NCBI RefSeq assembly: GCF_002917925.1
Contig: NZ_PPFE01000007.1
Span: 62,001-126,000 of the forward strand
Source of the DNA: Roseovarius confluentis
GTDB taxonomy: Bacteria > Pseudomonadota > Alphaproteobacteria > Rhodobacterales > Rhodobacteraceae
Direction: 5' to 3'
DNA length: 64,000 bases
In this document: positions 8,607 through 17,283 of the stretch, one piece after another
How the letters are laid out: the number at the start of each line of letters is the position of its first letter
Numbering within the stretch: position 1 is the first letter of the stretch
Program-made: the position numbers and the translations under genes
The notes under the pieces: generated by a model
The model's database searches: none
What the model saw: the letters and a program-made list of their open reading frames with translations, nothing else
Told to the model about the DNA's origin: nothing

Positions 8607-9479
8607 TTAGCCGGCGCTGACGCTTCGCGCCTCCGTCTTGGCTTTTGCCTTGGCGGCTTGCGCCATGCTCCGTATGTCGCTGCTGTGGCCGACGCCTGGC
8701 ACGATCCGGTACCGCGCCTCCACGAAATTCTCGATGCCGAAGCCGATGATCCCCAGCGCGGTCACACCCAGCAGGACCTGACCACCGGTCAGCCCACGGA
8801 TGTATTCCAGCGCGCCGCCGACACCCATGGCCGAGGACGGATCGGAATTCATCGCCGCAAAACCCAGGAAAACGCCCACGATGGCCAGAACGATCCCGTA
8901 ACTGACGAAGCCCCAGCGCAACAGCGGTTCAAGCTTTTGCGTCATTTCGTTGTTCTGGATGTACCGCTTGTACTTCTTCTTCCAACCCTTGATCACGTAA
9001 TGGACACCCGCGCCCAGAATGCCGAGCGCGGCGATTCCCACGATCCACTTGCCACCGGGCATCTGCAAAACCTGTGCGGTCCAGTCCGACGCGCCACCGC
9101 CGTCCGAGCTGCCACCGACCCCCAGCGCCAGCGATGCCATCGCCACACCGAGACCAACGTGGATCAACCCCGTCACGACCAGCGCAAGCCGCTGAAACAT
9201 GCCTTTTTCCTCGTCGCCACGATTTTCCAGATCGAAATAGGCCGCAATAAAGCGCCAGATACCGTAACAGACGAACCCGAAGGCTACGAGCCAAAGCAGG
9301 ATCTGGCCGAACGGCGCATCGCGCAAGGTTTGAAGTGCACCCTTGGTGCCCTCGGTGTTGCCGCCCCAGAAGGCAGCCGACATCGTCAATCCGCCGAGAA
9401 TGAGATAGACCAGCCCCCGTGCGGAATAGCCCGCCCGCATCATCGGAATGACCCAGTCGGGTGCTCTTTGATCGGCCAT
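8607..9479 (-). CDS. DUF1206 membrane protein
   Basis: 290 residues with six transmembrane helices arranged as three repeats of a two-helix unit, each starting with a G-Y/R-x-A-R-G-like motif (RAGYSARGLVYLILGG, ALVVTGLIHVGLG, RWGFVSYGIVLAIVG). This is the DUF1206 pattern. The function is unknown. A GGAGGACGCGTC segment precedes the ATG. It sits between glyQ and glyS on the same strand, 78 bases before glyS, so it is probably co-transcribed with the synthetase genes. Confidence 0.85.
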   Translation of the reverse strand: MADQRAPDWVIPMMRAGYSARGLVYLILGGLTMSAAFWGGNTEGTKGALQTLRDAPFGQILLWLVAFGFVCYGIWRFIAAYFDLENRGDEEKGMFQRLALVVTGLIHVGLGVAMASLALGVGGSSDGGGASDWTAQVLQMPGGKWIVGIAALGILGAGVHYVIKGWKKKYKRYIQNNEMTQKLEPLLRWGFVSYGIVLAIVGVFLGFAAMNSDPSSAMGVGGALEYIRGLTGGQVLLGVTALGIIGFGIENFVEARYRIVPGVGHSSDIRSMAQAAKAKAKTEARSVSAG

Positions 9480-9541
9480 GACGCGTCCTCCGCTGCTTTT
9501 GGGCGTTGCTAGGACAGCGTGCGAGGCCGGTCTATAGTTCC

Positions 9542-10072
9542 TTAATTATCTGGATTATCTCCACGCGGCGGGCATTCCTCGCCTACGACAGTGCCGTCAT
9601 AGGCCTTGTCACCGCATTCGTTCAGCTCGTGCCAGACATAGCCGCGCCCGTCCTCGGTGACGACCACGATGCGGTCTATCCCGTAACCGATATTCTTCTC
9701 TCCGAGAAAAGCCAGCGCGGTGCCTGCTTCAAGTTCATCGGCAATGACTTCCGCATCGAAACAGTCGAACCAACCCGGCGCTGTCAGGGGCTCGGCGCCT
9801 TGGTACATCTGGTAGGTCTCGGTCAGCATTGCCTGGCTCATCTCGGTGGTAAAACAGGCGCGATAGCGGATCGGGCTGCTGCTGGCGTCGATCGCCTCGA
9901 AATTGTCGTACAGAACCGGCTCGGGCTCCCCAGTTGCCAGGTTCACCATGCGCACGTCATCGATACCGGTCGCCTCGACCGGCTCGTAGAAATGGTAGAC
10001 CTGCAGGTAATACATGGCCGCCCCGGCCAAGAGTGCAATCATGACGATCCCGATCCCGATAACCTTGCCCAT
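9542..10072 (-). CDS. DUF6446 single-pass membrane protein
   Basis: 176 residues starting MGKVIGIGIVMIALLAGAAMYYLQVYHFYEP. One N-terminal transmembrane anchor (about residues 4-22) is followed by an exported domain with several Cys residues (YRACFTT, GWFDCFD, ELNECGD, EECPP), possibly disulphide-bonded. The frame could begin 14 codons earlier, inside the glyQ end, but GGGAGGCTG directly precedes this ATG. It follows glyQ by 22 bases on the same strand, the usual place for this Rhodobacterales-restricted family. Function unknown. Confidence 0.8.
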   Translation of the reverse strand: MGKVIGIGIVMIALLAGAAMYYLQVYHFYEPVEATGIDDVRMVNLATGEPEPVLYDNFEAIDASSSPIRYRACFTTEMSQAMLTETYQMYQGAEPLTAPGWFDCFDAEVIADELEAGTALAFLGEKNIGYGIDRIVVVTEDGRGYVWHELNECGDKAYDGTVVGEECPPRGDNPDN

Positions 10073-10094
10073 CAGCCTCCCTCCGCGCCCGTTC

Positions 10095-11024
10095 TCACGC
10101 AGCAAAACCGCCATCGGCGGTCAGCACGTAGGCATCGGCACATTTCTTGGCCAGCGCCCGGACACGCCCGATATATGCTTGACGCTCGGTGACGCTGATC
10201 ACCCCGCGCGCGTCCAGCAGGTTGAAGATGTGGCTCGCCTTGATGCATTGATCATAGGCAGGCAGCGCCATGACGATCCGACGGCCGGTCTTGGGGTCTT
10301 GCTCCGGCTCACCCAGGATGCGGTCGCACTCGGCCTCTGCCTCGACGAAGTGGCGCAACAGCACATCCGTGTCCGCCACGTCGAAATTCCACCGCGCGAA
10401 CTGCGCTTCGGCCTCCAGGAACACGTCACCATAGCTTAGCGCGATGGAGGCGTCGGGGTCGTTGAAGGGCATGTCCATCACATGGTCGACGCCCAGAACG
10501 TACATTGCCAGACGTTCCAGCCCGTAGGTCAGCTCGCCCGAGACCGGGTGACAATCATGCCCGCCCACCTGCTGGAAATAGGTGAACTGGCTCACTTCCA
10601 TCCCGTCGCACCAGACTTCCCAGCCAAGGCCCCACGCGCCCAGTGTCGGGCTTTCCCAGTCATCTTCGACGAAGCGGATATCGTGCATCTCCATGTCGAT
10701 GCCAATGGCTTCAAGACTGCCAAGGTACAGCGCCTGCAGGTCCGGCGGGCTGGGTTTGATCAGCACTTGATACTGATAATAGTGCTGCAACCTGTTGGGG
10801 CTTTCGCCGTAGCGCCCGTCGGTGGGCCGACGTGACGGCTGCACATAGGCGGCTGCCCAGGCACGCGAGCCCAGAGACCGCAGCGTCGTGGCCGGGTGGA
10901 AGGTCCCTGCCCCCACTTCCATGTCATAGGGCTGCATCACGGCACAGCCTTGCGCAGCCCAGTAGGCCTGCAAACGCAGGATGATTTCCTGGAATGACCG
11001 CGGTTTGCCGGTGCTGTCGCTCAT
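10095..11024 (-). CDS. glyQ: Glycyl-tRNA synthetase alpha subunit
   Basis: 309 residues, the normal GlyQ length, opening with [18 protein letters not shown] and containing the catalytic-core segments [18 protein letters not shown] and [21 protein letters not shown]. The class II aminoacylation site lies in this subunit; GlyS contributes tRNA recognition. CGGAGGACATTCC precedes the ATG. It is the first gene of the glyQ-DUF6446-DUF1206-glyS cluster. Confidence 0.98.
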   Translation of the reverse strand: MSDSTGKPRSFQEIILRLQAYWAAQGCAVMQPYDMEVGAGTFHPATTLRSLGSRAWAAAYVQPSRRPTDGRYGESPNRLQHYYQYQVLIKPSPPDLQALYLGSLEAIGIDMEMHDIRFVEDDWESPTLGAWGLGWEVWCDGMEVSQFTYFQQVGGHDCHPVSGELTYGLERLAMYVLGVDHVMDMPFNDPDASIALSYGDVFLEAEAQFARWNFDVADTDVLLRHFVEAEAECDRILGEPEQDPKTGRRIVMALPAYDQCIKASHIFNLLDARGVISVTERQAYIGRVRALAKKCADAYVLTADGGFAA

Positions 11025-11188
11025 GGAATGTCCTCCGGGTCGCCCCTCGTGATCTTCGGCTCTTCCCTACGGCGCTCTCACCCAAGGGTCAATTGCCCTG
11101 AAAGGCCATATTTTGGATGCATGCGCCCAAAGATTTGCTTAAAAGCGGGGAAGAGCAGAAACAACACCGAATTCGGCAAGGGACGTAC

Positions 11189-12961
11189 ATGTCGCGCATC
11201 TTTCTTACCCTCGCATTTCTGGCCGTCACCCTTGTGGCGCCGATCGCCGCCAAGGCGCAGGTTTTCATCCAGATCGAGGCGCAACCCAGCCTCTCGCGCG
11301 CCGAGGACAGTGCGCGCCGGTACGCGGGTCAGATGCAGGATGTTAACGGCTTTGCCCTGGGCGGCGGATGGTATGGTATCGCGCTCGGACCCTACACCGA
11401 AGAAGATGCCAACACGATCCTGCGCAACCTTCGATCGTCCCGCCTGATCCCGCGCGACAGCTACATTGCCGAAGGGGCCGAGTTCGGTCGCCAGTTCTGG
11501 CCAGTGGGGGCTAGCGTCCTGAACCGCCCGACACAGGATATCACCGAAGGCACCGGCACAAACAGCGCCACAGAGGGGGCCGAGCAGCAAACCACAACCG
11601 TCGACCCCCTGCCCCAGCCAGAGCCGGAGCCGGAGCCGTCCGACGAAACCGTGCGCGAGGCGCGCGCCAGTGAGGCGCTCTTGACCCGCGAAGAACGCGC
11701 TGCCTTGCAAGAAGCCCTGAAATGGGCCGGGTTTTACGGCGGCGCGATCGACGCCGCATTCGGTCGCGGCACACGCGGCTCGATGGCCCGCTGGCAGGAA
11801 GCAAACAATTTCGAAGCCACCGGCGTTCTGACCACCCGCCAGCGCGCGGAGCTCTTCCGGCAGTATAACGCGGTCCTCGAAGGGCTGGACCTGCGGGTCG
11901 TGCGCGACACCGGGGCTGGCATATCGATGAAACTGCCAACCGGCGTCGTGGAATTCTCGAAATACGAGCCGCCCTTCGCTCATTACGAAGCCACCGGCGA
12001 CATCGACGCAAAGGTCCTGCTTATCAGCCAGGCCGGCGACCGCGCCACGCTTGCCGGGCTTTACGATATCATGCAGACGCTGGAAATCGTGCCGCAGGAC
12101 GGCCCGCGCAATCTGGACGGCGACTCCTTCACCCTGATCGGCGAGAACGCCTATACCATTTCACACACTCAAGCCTGGTTGCGTGACGGGCATATCAAGG
12201 GCTTCACCGTGGTCTGGCCCGCGGGCGACGAAGAGCGCCGCACCCGGATGCTTGGCGAAATGCAGGAAAGCTTCTCGCGCCTCGACACCGTGCTCGATCC
12301 AACCGCCGGCACCAACGACGTGCAAAGCATCGACCTTGTCGCGGGACTGGAAATCCGCAAGCCCAAGATCTCTCGTTCGGGGTTCTACGTCGATCGTTCC
12401 GGAACGGTCGTCACCACGACCGAAGTGGTCGCATCCTGCGGGCGCATCACCCTTGACGAAACCATCGAAGCCGAAGTTCAGACAGCGAACGACGAAACCG
12501 GCATCGCAGTCCTGCGCCCGAGCACGCCGCTGGCTCCCTTGGGCGTTGCGGCCTTCCAGCAGAACATTCCCCGCCTGCAATCGGACGTGGCCGTCGCTGG
12601 CTATTCCTATGGAGGCGTTCTCGGCGCGCCGTCTGTCACCTTCGGACAGCTGGCCGATGTGCGGGGCCTGAACGGCGAACAAGAGATGAAGCGCCTTGCG
12701 CTGAACGCGCTGGATGGAGATGCCGGCGGGCCAGTCGTGGACGCGGGCGGTGCCGTTGTCGGGATGTTGCTGCCTGCCCGCGACAACAGTCGGCAATTGC
12801 CCGAAGGCGTCAGCTTTGCCGCCAATGCCGAGACGATCCGTCGGGTGCTGGAACAGGCTGGCATCACCCCTTCGGCCACCAACGGTAACGGCCAGATGCC
12901 GCCCGAAAGCCTCTCCGAGCGTGCTTCAGGAATGACCGTTCTGGTCAGCTGCTGGGAATAA
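11189..12961 (+). CDS. Secreted trypsin-like pseudoprotease with peptidoglycan-binding domain
   Basis: 590 residues. The ATG at 11189 opens a signal peptide (MSRIFLTLAFLAVTLVAPIAAKA); an earlier in-frame ATG lacks one. After a SPOR-like region (about 25-110), a PG_binding_1 domain spans about 180-225 (GFYGGAIDAAFGRGTRGSMARWQ). The C-terminus (about 390-590) has a trypsin-like fold, but the Ser motif reads GDAGGP at 510-515 (A512 in place of the nucleophile). The usual histidine segment reads TTTEVVASCG, with no His. It is therefore probably a non-catalytic wall-bound protein. Divergent from glyQ. Confidence 0.75.
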   Translation: MSRIFLTLAFLAVTLVAPIAAKAQVFIQIEAQPSLSRAEDSARRYAGQMQDVNGFALGGGWYGIALGPYTEEDANTILRNLRSSRLIPRDSYIAEGAEFGRQFWPVGASVLNRPTQDITEGTGTNSATEGAEQQTTTVDPLPQPEPEPEPSDETVREARASEALLTREERAALQEALKWAGFYGGAIDAAFGRGTRGSMARWQEANNFEATGVLTTRQRAELFRQYNAVLEGLDLRVVRDTGAGISMKLPTGVVEFSKYEPPFAHYEATGDIDAKVLLISQAGDRATLAGLYDIMQTLEIVPQDGPRNLDGDSFTLIGENAYTISHTQAWLRDGHIKGFTVVWPAGDEERRTRMLGEMQESFSRLDTVLDPTAGTNDVQSIDLVAGLEIRKPKISRSGFYVDRSGTVVTTTEVVASCGRITLDETIEAEVQTANDETGIAVLRPSTPLAPLGVAAFQQNIPRLQSDVAVAGYSYGGVLGAPSVTFGQLADVRGLNGEQEMKRLALNALDGDAGGPVVDAGGAVVGMLLPARDNSRQLPEGVSFAANAETIRRVLEQAGITPSATNGNGQMPPESLSERASGMTVLVSCWE

Positions 12962-13129
12962 CCGAGGTAATACCGCCCGGCCCGGCTGCCCCAAATACAT
13001 CGTCAGCTACAGCCCCTGCAACGATGTCAATTGAGTAAGGCAGCCAGGGTGCTTCGAGCATTTGCAGAATGATGCAAGCCAGCAGCCGCGCGTCGCTTTC
13101 ATCGTTCGCGAAAGACTCGTGTCCTGCCC

Positions 13130-14713
13130 TCAGCCACCAATCCCGGCTTGAACGTGAATGAGCGTCGGTCGGTCCGCATCAAATGCCGCGCGCACCGCCG
13201 CACCCATGTCGTCAAGGCTACCGGGCTGGACAGCATGGGCGCCATAGGCTTTCGCCAGCGCACAGAAGTCCGGGTTTCGCGCGACCACCGCGTTGGGCGC
13301 GATCTGCGACCGGATCATCGCATCCTCGATCTCTTTCAGCTTGCCATTGTCCCACAGGATTATCGGCAACGGCAAGCCATGCTCGACGGCCGTTCCCAGC
13401 TCCTGCACGGTATACTGAAAGCCGCTGTCTCCGCAGATCGCGAGCGTCGGCTTTCCGTCCCGCGCGATGGCTCCACCGATCGCGGCGGGCATCCCGTATC
13501 CCAGCGTGCCGTATCCGAACGGGTGATGCCAATGGCCCGGCCGGTCCATCGGCCAGACTTCCTTGGCGGCATAGGCGAATTGCGTCATGTCGGAATAGAT
13601 CATCGTCTCTGCCGGGCAGGCAGCGTGCAGCGCGTCGACCACCGGCACGATGCCGGGGCGTTCGGCTTCCACCTCGACCCTCCAGCGCGACTTTGTGGCC
13701 GCCACGACCGCCGCATCCCATTTCGGCTCGGCACGGTCAGGCAAGCTCTCTGCCAACGCCACCAGGAACGCATCTGCGTCGGACAGGATGCACAGCTCGG
13801 CCCGTGGATGCTCCAGCTCCACCGGATCGATATCCACTCGGATCATCCGTCCGGTATGGCCCAACTCGTCACGCCACAGGTCGATCTCGGACAGCTCGGA
13901 CCCCACGACAAGCACCAGATCTGCCCGTGCCAATACCTCCGCGCTGTCCGGCCGCGCCAGGTAAGCCCCGAAATCGAGCGGCAGGTCGGCCCCGACGACA
14001 CCGCGTCCCGCATAGGTTGTCATCGCCGCTGCGCCACTGCGCTCGACTACCGCCCGAGCCGCCGCGCCAGCCCCGACGCTGCCACCACCAAACAAGACCA
14101 TCGGGCGTTTCGCCTCTTGCAAAGCCTCGGCCGCCGCCGCCACGTCCTCTTTCCGGGCCACGGGTCGCTTGGCGCGCGTCTCAACAGGGGCCGGCGCCGG
14201 GTCGGCCAGGCTGCCGCCCAAGGCGATCGGCACTTGCAGGTGCTTGGTGCGGGGCCGCGCGGTGGCGAACTCGTTGAACGCCCGCTCGACCAGGGCGTAT
14301 GTAGCACCGGCCGACTTCGTCTCATGACTCCAGTCGCAGATGCAGCGCGCCGCGCCTTCCTGGTCGATCATCTGGTGCAACTGCCCGCGCCGCGCCGCCG
14401 TCTCGTCCAGGCAGCTTGAGATCACCAGCATCGGCACGCTGTCCGAATAGGCCTGCCCCATCGGCGTCATCGCATTGGTCAGGCCCGGGCCGGTAATGAC
14501 GTAGGCCACACCCGGCTTGCCCGACGCACGAGCATAACCATCGGCCATGAACCCTGCGCCCTGTTCATGCCGGGCCAGCACATGACGGATGCCTGCTTCC
14601 TCGATGCCACGATACATCTCGACGTTATGCACCCCCGGAATGCCGAAGATCACGTCGACCCCACGGGCCTTCAGCATGTGCGAGATTTGTGCGCCAAGCG
14701 GTCGCTGAGTCAT
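13130..14713 (-). CDS. Thiamine-diphosphate decarboxylase, probably 5-guanidino-2-oxopentanoate decarboxylase
   Basis: 527 residues with the acetolactate-synthase-like architecture. The N-terminal PYR domain contains the activating Glu (LARHEQGAGFMADGYAR), then the central domain, then the PP domain with the ThDP-binding GDSGFQYTVQELGTAVEHGLPLP region. The family includes AruI, which decarboxylates 5-guanidino-2-oxopentanoate in the arginine transaminase pathway; acetolactate or oxalyl-CoA relatives are alternatives. The start is the ATG at 14711-14713. It shares one base with the trkH stop (TGATG), suggesting translational coupling. The 29 codons upstream in frame lie inside trkH and are discounted. 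Confidence 0.75.
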   Translation of the reverse strand: MTQRPLGAQISHMLKARGVDVIFGIPGVHNVEMYRGIEEAGIRHVLARHEQGAGFMADGYARASGKPGVAYVITGPGLTNAMTPMGQAYSDSVPMLVISSCLDETAARRGQLHQMIDQEGAARCICDWSHETKSAGATYALVERAFNEFATARPRTKHLQVPIALGGSLADPAPAPVETRAKRPVARKEDVAAAAEALQEAKRPMVLFGGGSVGAGAAARAVVERSGAAAMTTYAGRGVVGADLPLDFGAYLARPDSAEVLARADLVLVVGSELSEIDLWRDELGHTGRMIRVDIDPVELEHPRAELCILSDADAFLVALAESLPDRAEPKWDAAVVAATKSRWRVEVEAERPGIVPVVDALHAACPAETMIYSDMTQFAYAAKEVWPMDRPGHWHHPFGYGTLGYGMPAAIGGAIARDGKPTLAICGDSGFQYTVQELGTAVEHGLPLPIILWDNGKLKEIEDAMIRSQIAPNAVVARNPDFCALAKAYGAHAVQPGSLDDMGAAVRAAFDADRPTLIHVQAGIGG

Positions 14714-16158
14714 CAGGCCCTCCAGAAAGACAGTGTAAAAATTGCAAAGACGGCCAGAAGCTCCAGCCGTCCGACGAGCATCGCCGCGATAAGGATCCAC
14801 TTCGCGGTGTCGTTGAGCGGCTGGAAGTTCCCCGAAGGCCCGATCACGTCCCCCAGCCCAGGGCCGATATTGGCCACCGCCGTCGCGGCCCCCGACACCG
14901 ACGTGGTGAAATCCAGCCCCGTCATCCCAAGCGCCACGGCCACCAGCCCCAGCGTGACCACGAAGAACACGAAGAAGGACATGACCGACGTCAGAACGTC
15001 ATCGGAAATCGGCCGACCGTCATAGCGCGGCGTGAACACGCCATGCGGCGAATAGATCCGCTGCAACTGCGCCCTTACCGAGGCGAACAGCAGCTGATAG
15101 CGGAAGATCTTGATCGAACAGCTCGTCGACCCGGCGCAGCCTCCAATCAGGCCAATGAAAAAGAACAACGCGATCAGGAAGGTCCCCCACTCCATGTAAT
15201 CCACGCTGGAATAGCCCGTGCCGCTGATGATCGAGGTGATGTTGAACGCCGCCTCGCGCAGTGCCTGTTCGGGATTATGCGGAAAGATCGACATCAGGAT
15301 GACGGCGGTGCCCACGATCAGGACACCGATGGTCATCAGGAAAGCCCTAATCTGGCTGTCCTTCAACAGCGCGTTGCTGCCGCTCAGCAATTGCACGTAA
15401 CGTACGAAGGGCAGCGCCGCGAGGATCATGAACGCCGTCGCCACCCACTCCGCCGGCCCCTGAAAGGTGCCGAAGGACGCGTCGTAGGACGAGAAGCCGC
15501 CTGTCGACACCGTCGTCAGCGCGTGCATGGTGGCGTCGAACGCGTTCATGCCCGTCATCATGTAGCAGGCCGTACAGGCCAGCGTCAGCCCGAGGTAGAT
15601 CACGGAGATGCGCGAGGCGATCTCGGTCGCGCGCGGCAGGATTTTTCCCATCGTGTCGAACGCTTCCGAGCGGAAGATCTGCATCCCACCGACCCGCAAT
15701 TCGGGCAGGAAAACCATCGCGACGATGACGATACCGATCCCGCCCAACCATTGCAGGATACCGCGCCACAGGTTCAGTCCCTTGGGCAGCGTATCCAGTC
15801 CAGACAAAACCGTCGAGCCAGTCGTCGTAAGGCCCGACATCGCCTCAAAAAATGCATCCACCAGGCTCGAATTGGTGGCCCCGAACATGAACGGTATCGC
15901 GCCGAAGATTGGCAGGATCACCCAGACCCCGGTCGTCAGAAGGAACGTTTGCTGGATGGTCAGGCCTTCGCGCACGCCGTTCTTGCACGACAGCGCCACA
16001 AGGCCACCGGTCAGGACAGTCAGGATTGCGCTTTCCGCGAAAACCTGCCAGTGGCCGCGCCCTTCAGCGATATCCACCATCATGGGCAGGACCATCGCCA
16101 GGCCCAGCGCCATGACCGTCAGGCCAATCACATATCCAACCGGGCGAAAATCCACCAT
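14713..16158 (-). CDS. trkH: TrkH-family potassium uptake protein
   Basis: 481 residues with about ten membrane segments and four P-loop repeats typical of TrkH/KtrB, including TTGSTVLSGLD and TVSTGGFSSYD (selectivity-filter Gly) and SGTGYSSVDY. It forms the potassium-translocating pore and needs a TrkA-type cytoplasmic regulator, which is not in this window. The gene overlaps the following TPP-enzyme gene by one base, so the two are probably one transcript. Confidence 0.93.
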   Translation of the reverse strand: MVDFRPVGYVIGLTVMALGLAMVLPMMVDIAEGRGHWQVFAESAILTVLTGGLVALSCKNGVREGLTIQQTFLLTTGVWVILPIFGAIPFMFGATNSSLVDAFFEAMSGLTTTGSTVLSGLDTLPKGLNLWRGILQWLGGIGIVIVAMVFLPELRVGGMQIFRSEAFDTMGKILPRATEIASRISVIYLGLTLACTACYMMTGMNAFDATMHALTTVSTGGFSSYDASFGTFQGPAEWVATAFMILAALPFVRYVQLLSGSNALLKDSQIRAFLMTIGVLIVGTAVILMSIFPHNPEQALREAAFNITSIISGTGYSSVDYMEWGTFLIALFFFIGLIGGCAGSTSCSIKIFRYQLLFASVRAQLQRIYSPHGVFTPRYDGRPISDDVLTSVMSFFVFFVVTLGLVAVALGMTGLDFTTSVSGAATAVANIGPGLGDVIGPSGNFQPLNDTAKWILIAAMLVGRLELLAVFAIFTLSFWRA

Positions 16159-16248
16159 GGATCGAAGCCTTGGCTGCGGTTCTGGCCTATGTCAAGCCGC
16201 TCCGCGAGGACCCTGTAAGGAAGGGCCCTCGCGGGGCTGGAAAGGTCG

Positions 16249-16461
16249 TCAAGCGTAGAACAGATCCTGGAAGACGTGGCGCACGATATCTTCGCGCTTG
16301 ATGCCCATCTCGGCCAGTTCTTCGTCGCTTTTTGCAGTCAGTTCCTCGATCAGGCCGCGGCGCGACATGATGCGCGCGTGCTGCTCAAACCGCTCCACGA
16401 TGCCGTGGAACAAGCGGGTGAAAACGCCGCCGTGATCAAGATTGGTTGTGCTAGTCGCCAT
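16249..16461 (-). CDS. DUF1127 protein with regulated leader
   Basis: 70 residues. The N-terminus MATSTTNLDHGGVFTRLFHGIVERF is followed by a DUF1127 core (RRGLIEELTAKSDEELAEMGIKREDI). The first eight residues and the Rlf/Vre pattern are shared with the 42-residue protein at 16918-17046, so the two genes are paralogues over the N-terminus. Both carry the same upstream elements: a TTGCA-N5-TGCAA palindrome about 95 bases before the ATG and a hairpin that overlaps the ribosome binding site. A stress-responsive RNA-binding role is suggested by the family but not shown here. Confidence 0.85.
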   Translation of the reverse strand: MATSTTNLDHGGVFTRLFHGIVERFEQHARIMSRRGLIEELTAKSDEELAEMGIKREDIVRHVFQDLFYA

Positions 16462-16463
16462 TT

Positions 16464-16493
16464 GGAAACCTCAAGAATGTTGCTTCGGTTTCC
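16464..16493 (-). promoter_or_regulatory. 5'-UTR hairpin covering the ribosome binding site, copy 1
   Basis: On the minus strand GGAAACC pairs perfectly with GGTTTCC across a 16-base loop. GAGG, the ribosome binding site, abuts the 3' arm, only a few bases before the ATG. The same arrangement recurs at 17050-17080 with one changed pair. Confidence 0.55.
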
Positions 16494-16555
16494 TCCCTGA
16501 CACCAAGGTAGGCCAAACTATCGGTCAGCACCACTGCCATACCCGAAACCCTGGC

Positions 16556-16570
16556 TTGCAACTGATGCAA
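16556..16570. promoter_or_regulatory. TTGCA-N5-TGCAA palindrome, copy 1 (putative operator)
   Basis: Perfect 5-bp inverted repeat with a 5-base centre, 95 bases upstream of the DUF1127 start codon. The same site lies 97 bases upstream of the paralogue start. Confidence 0.55.
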
Positions 16571-16917
16571 CCCCGCAGGTTTCGACCCAACCGGCAGGAC
16601 AATATCGGCCATCGTTGAATCCCGCTGGCTCAAGCCAAGTCCTTACTGCTATGTAGGAATTTCACTGGAATAGTGTCTCGACGGACGGCAGTCGACACGT
16701 TTGGGCAACGTTGACGCCCCTTGCATCGATGGTCCGTTGCCGCAAGAGCTTGGTTCCGACTCAAACCGCCCTCGGGAACAGATGCCCTTGCAGGCGTCCC
16801 GGAGGGCGGCTTCGTCGTCGGCCTGGGTTAAGGCCCTTACGTTCGCGATGGGTCAGTTCGCTTTGAAAGGCGCTGACAGGTGCTGGTCAGACATCCCGGT
16901 TCGGGAGCTTTTGGCGC
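16571..16917. other. Intergenic stretch without a recognised gene
   Basis: About 350 bases between the first palindrome and the 42-residue paralogue. Short frames exist on both strands but none has a convincing start, ribosome binding site or family match. It probably holds the DUF1127 promoter at its left end and the paralogue's 3' end and terminator at its right (a TCCCG-AAC-CGGGA hairpin near 16893-16905). Confidence 0.4.
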
Positions 16918-17046
16918 TCAGGCCGCCCATTCGATCTGGGTCTTGCGCGTCATGGCCTGGGTCAGTTTTCTCAGTGTCTCGCGAACTTTGCGGAACAGGC
17001 GATTGAGACCATGTTGATAGTTAAGGTTGGTTGTGCTGGTAGCCAT
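16918..17046 (-). CDS. 42-residue paralogue of the DUF1127 protein N-terminus
   Basis: MATSTTNLNYQHGLNRLFRKV, then RETLRKLTQAMTRKTQIEWAA. Residues 1-8 and the spacing of LF/V/E match the 70-residue DUF1127 protein downstream (MATSTTNL). The conserved C-terminal DUF1127 core is missing. The protein is highly basic and likely helical. Its upstream region mirrors that of the paralogue (hairpin over the ribosome binding site, TTGCA-N5-TGCAA at 97 bases), which argues for a real, co-regulated gene. The longer frame that begins 51 codons upstream would run through these elements and is rejected. Confidence 0.65.
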   Translation of the reverse strand: MATSTTNLNYQHGLNRLFRKVRETLRKLTQAMTRKTQIEWAA

Positions 17047-17049
17047 TTT

Positions 17050-17080
17050 GGAAACCTCGTGTGTTAATCTTTCAGTTTCC
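17050..17080 (-). promoter_or_regulatory. 5'-UTR hairpin covering the ribosome binding site, copy 2
   Basis: On the minus strand GGAAAC pairs with GTTTCC, with GAGG next to the 3' arm and the ATG a few bases on. It is equivalent to the element at 16464-16493. Confidence 0.5.
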
Positions 17081-17117
17081 TCCCTGGTCAACAGGTATAC
17101 CTGCAGACCAGAGGCAA

Positions 17118-17132
17118 CCACTTTAAAAGTGG
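17118..17132. promoter_or_regulatory. Second palindrome in the paralogue promoter
   Basis: CCACTT-TAA-AAGTGG, perfect 6-bp arms, between the TTGCA palindrome and the hairpin. It is not present in the other copy. Confidence 0.35.
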
Positions 17133-17142
17133 AAGCCCCGAT

Positions 17143-17157
17143 TTGCATCCTGTGCAA
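17143..17157. promoter_or_regulatory. TTGCA-N5-TGCAA palindrome, copy 2 (putative operator)
   Basis: TTGCA, five bases, TGCAA, 97 bases upstream of the 42-residue gene. Arms are identical to copy 1; the centre differs (TCCTG versus ACTGA). Confidence 0.55.
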
Positions 17158-17202
17158 TGCTCCGCGATCCGGGCGCATTTTCGGCGACCAAGGGAACACC
17201 GA

Positions 17203-17241
17203 AACAAGAAAGCGCGGCCACCGCTTCAGCAGTAGCCGCGC
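17203..17241 (-). terminator. Intrinsic terminator of the Ala/Lys/Pro-tailed protein gene
   Basis: On the minus strand GCGCGGC pairs with GCCGCGC across a 16-base loop, followed by TTTCTTGTTTC. Confidence 0.65.
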
Positions 17242-17283
17242 CTCTTCTGTCTTCGCGTCATTCGATCCGGCTGAAGCCGCGTC

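Noticed and set aside
16451..16633. 60-codon frame upstream of the DUF1127 gene
   Set aside because: It crosses the operator palindrome and leader hairpin and has no family match.
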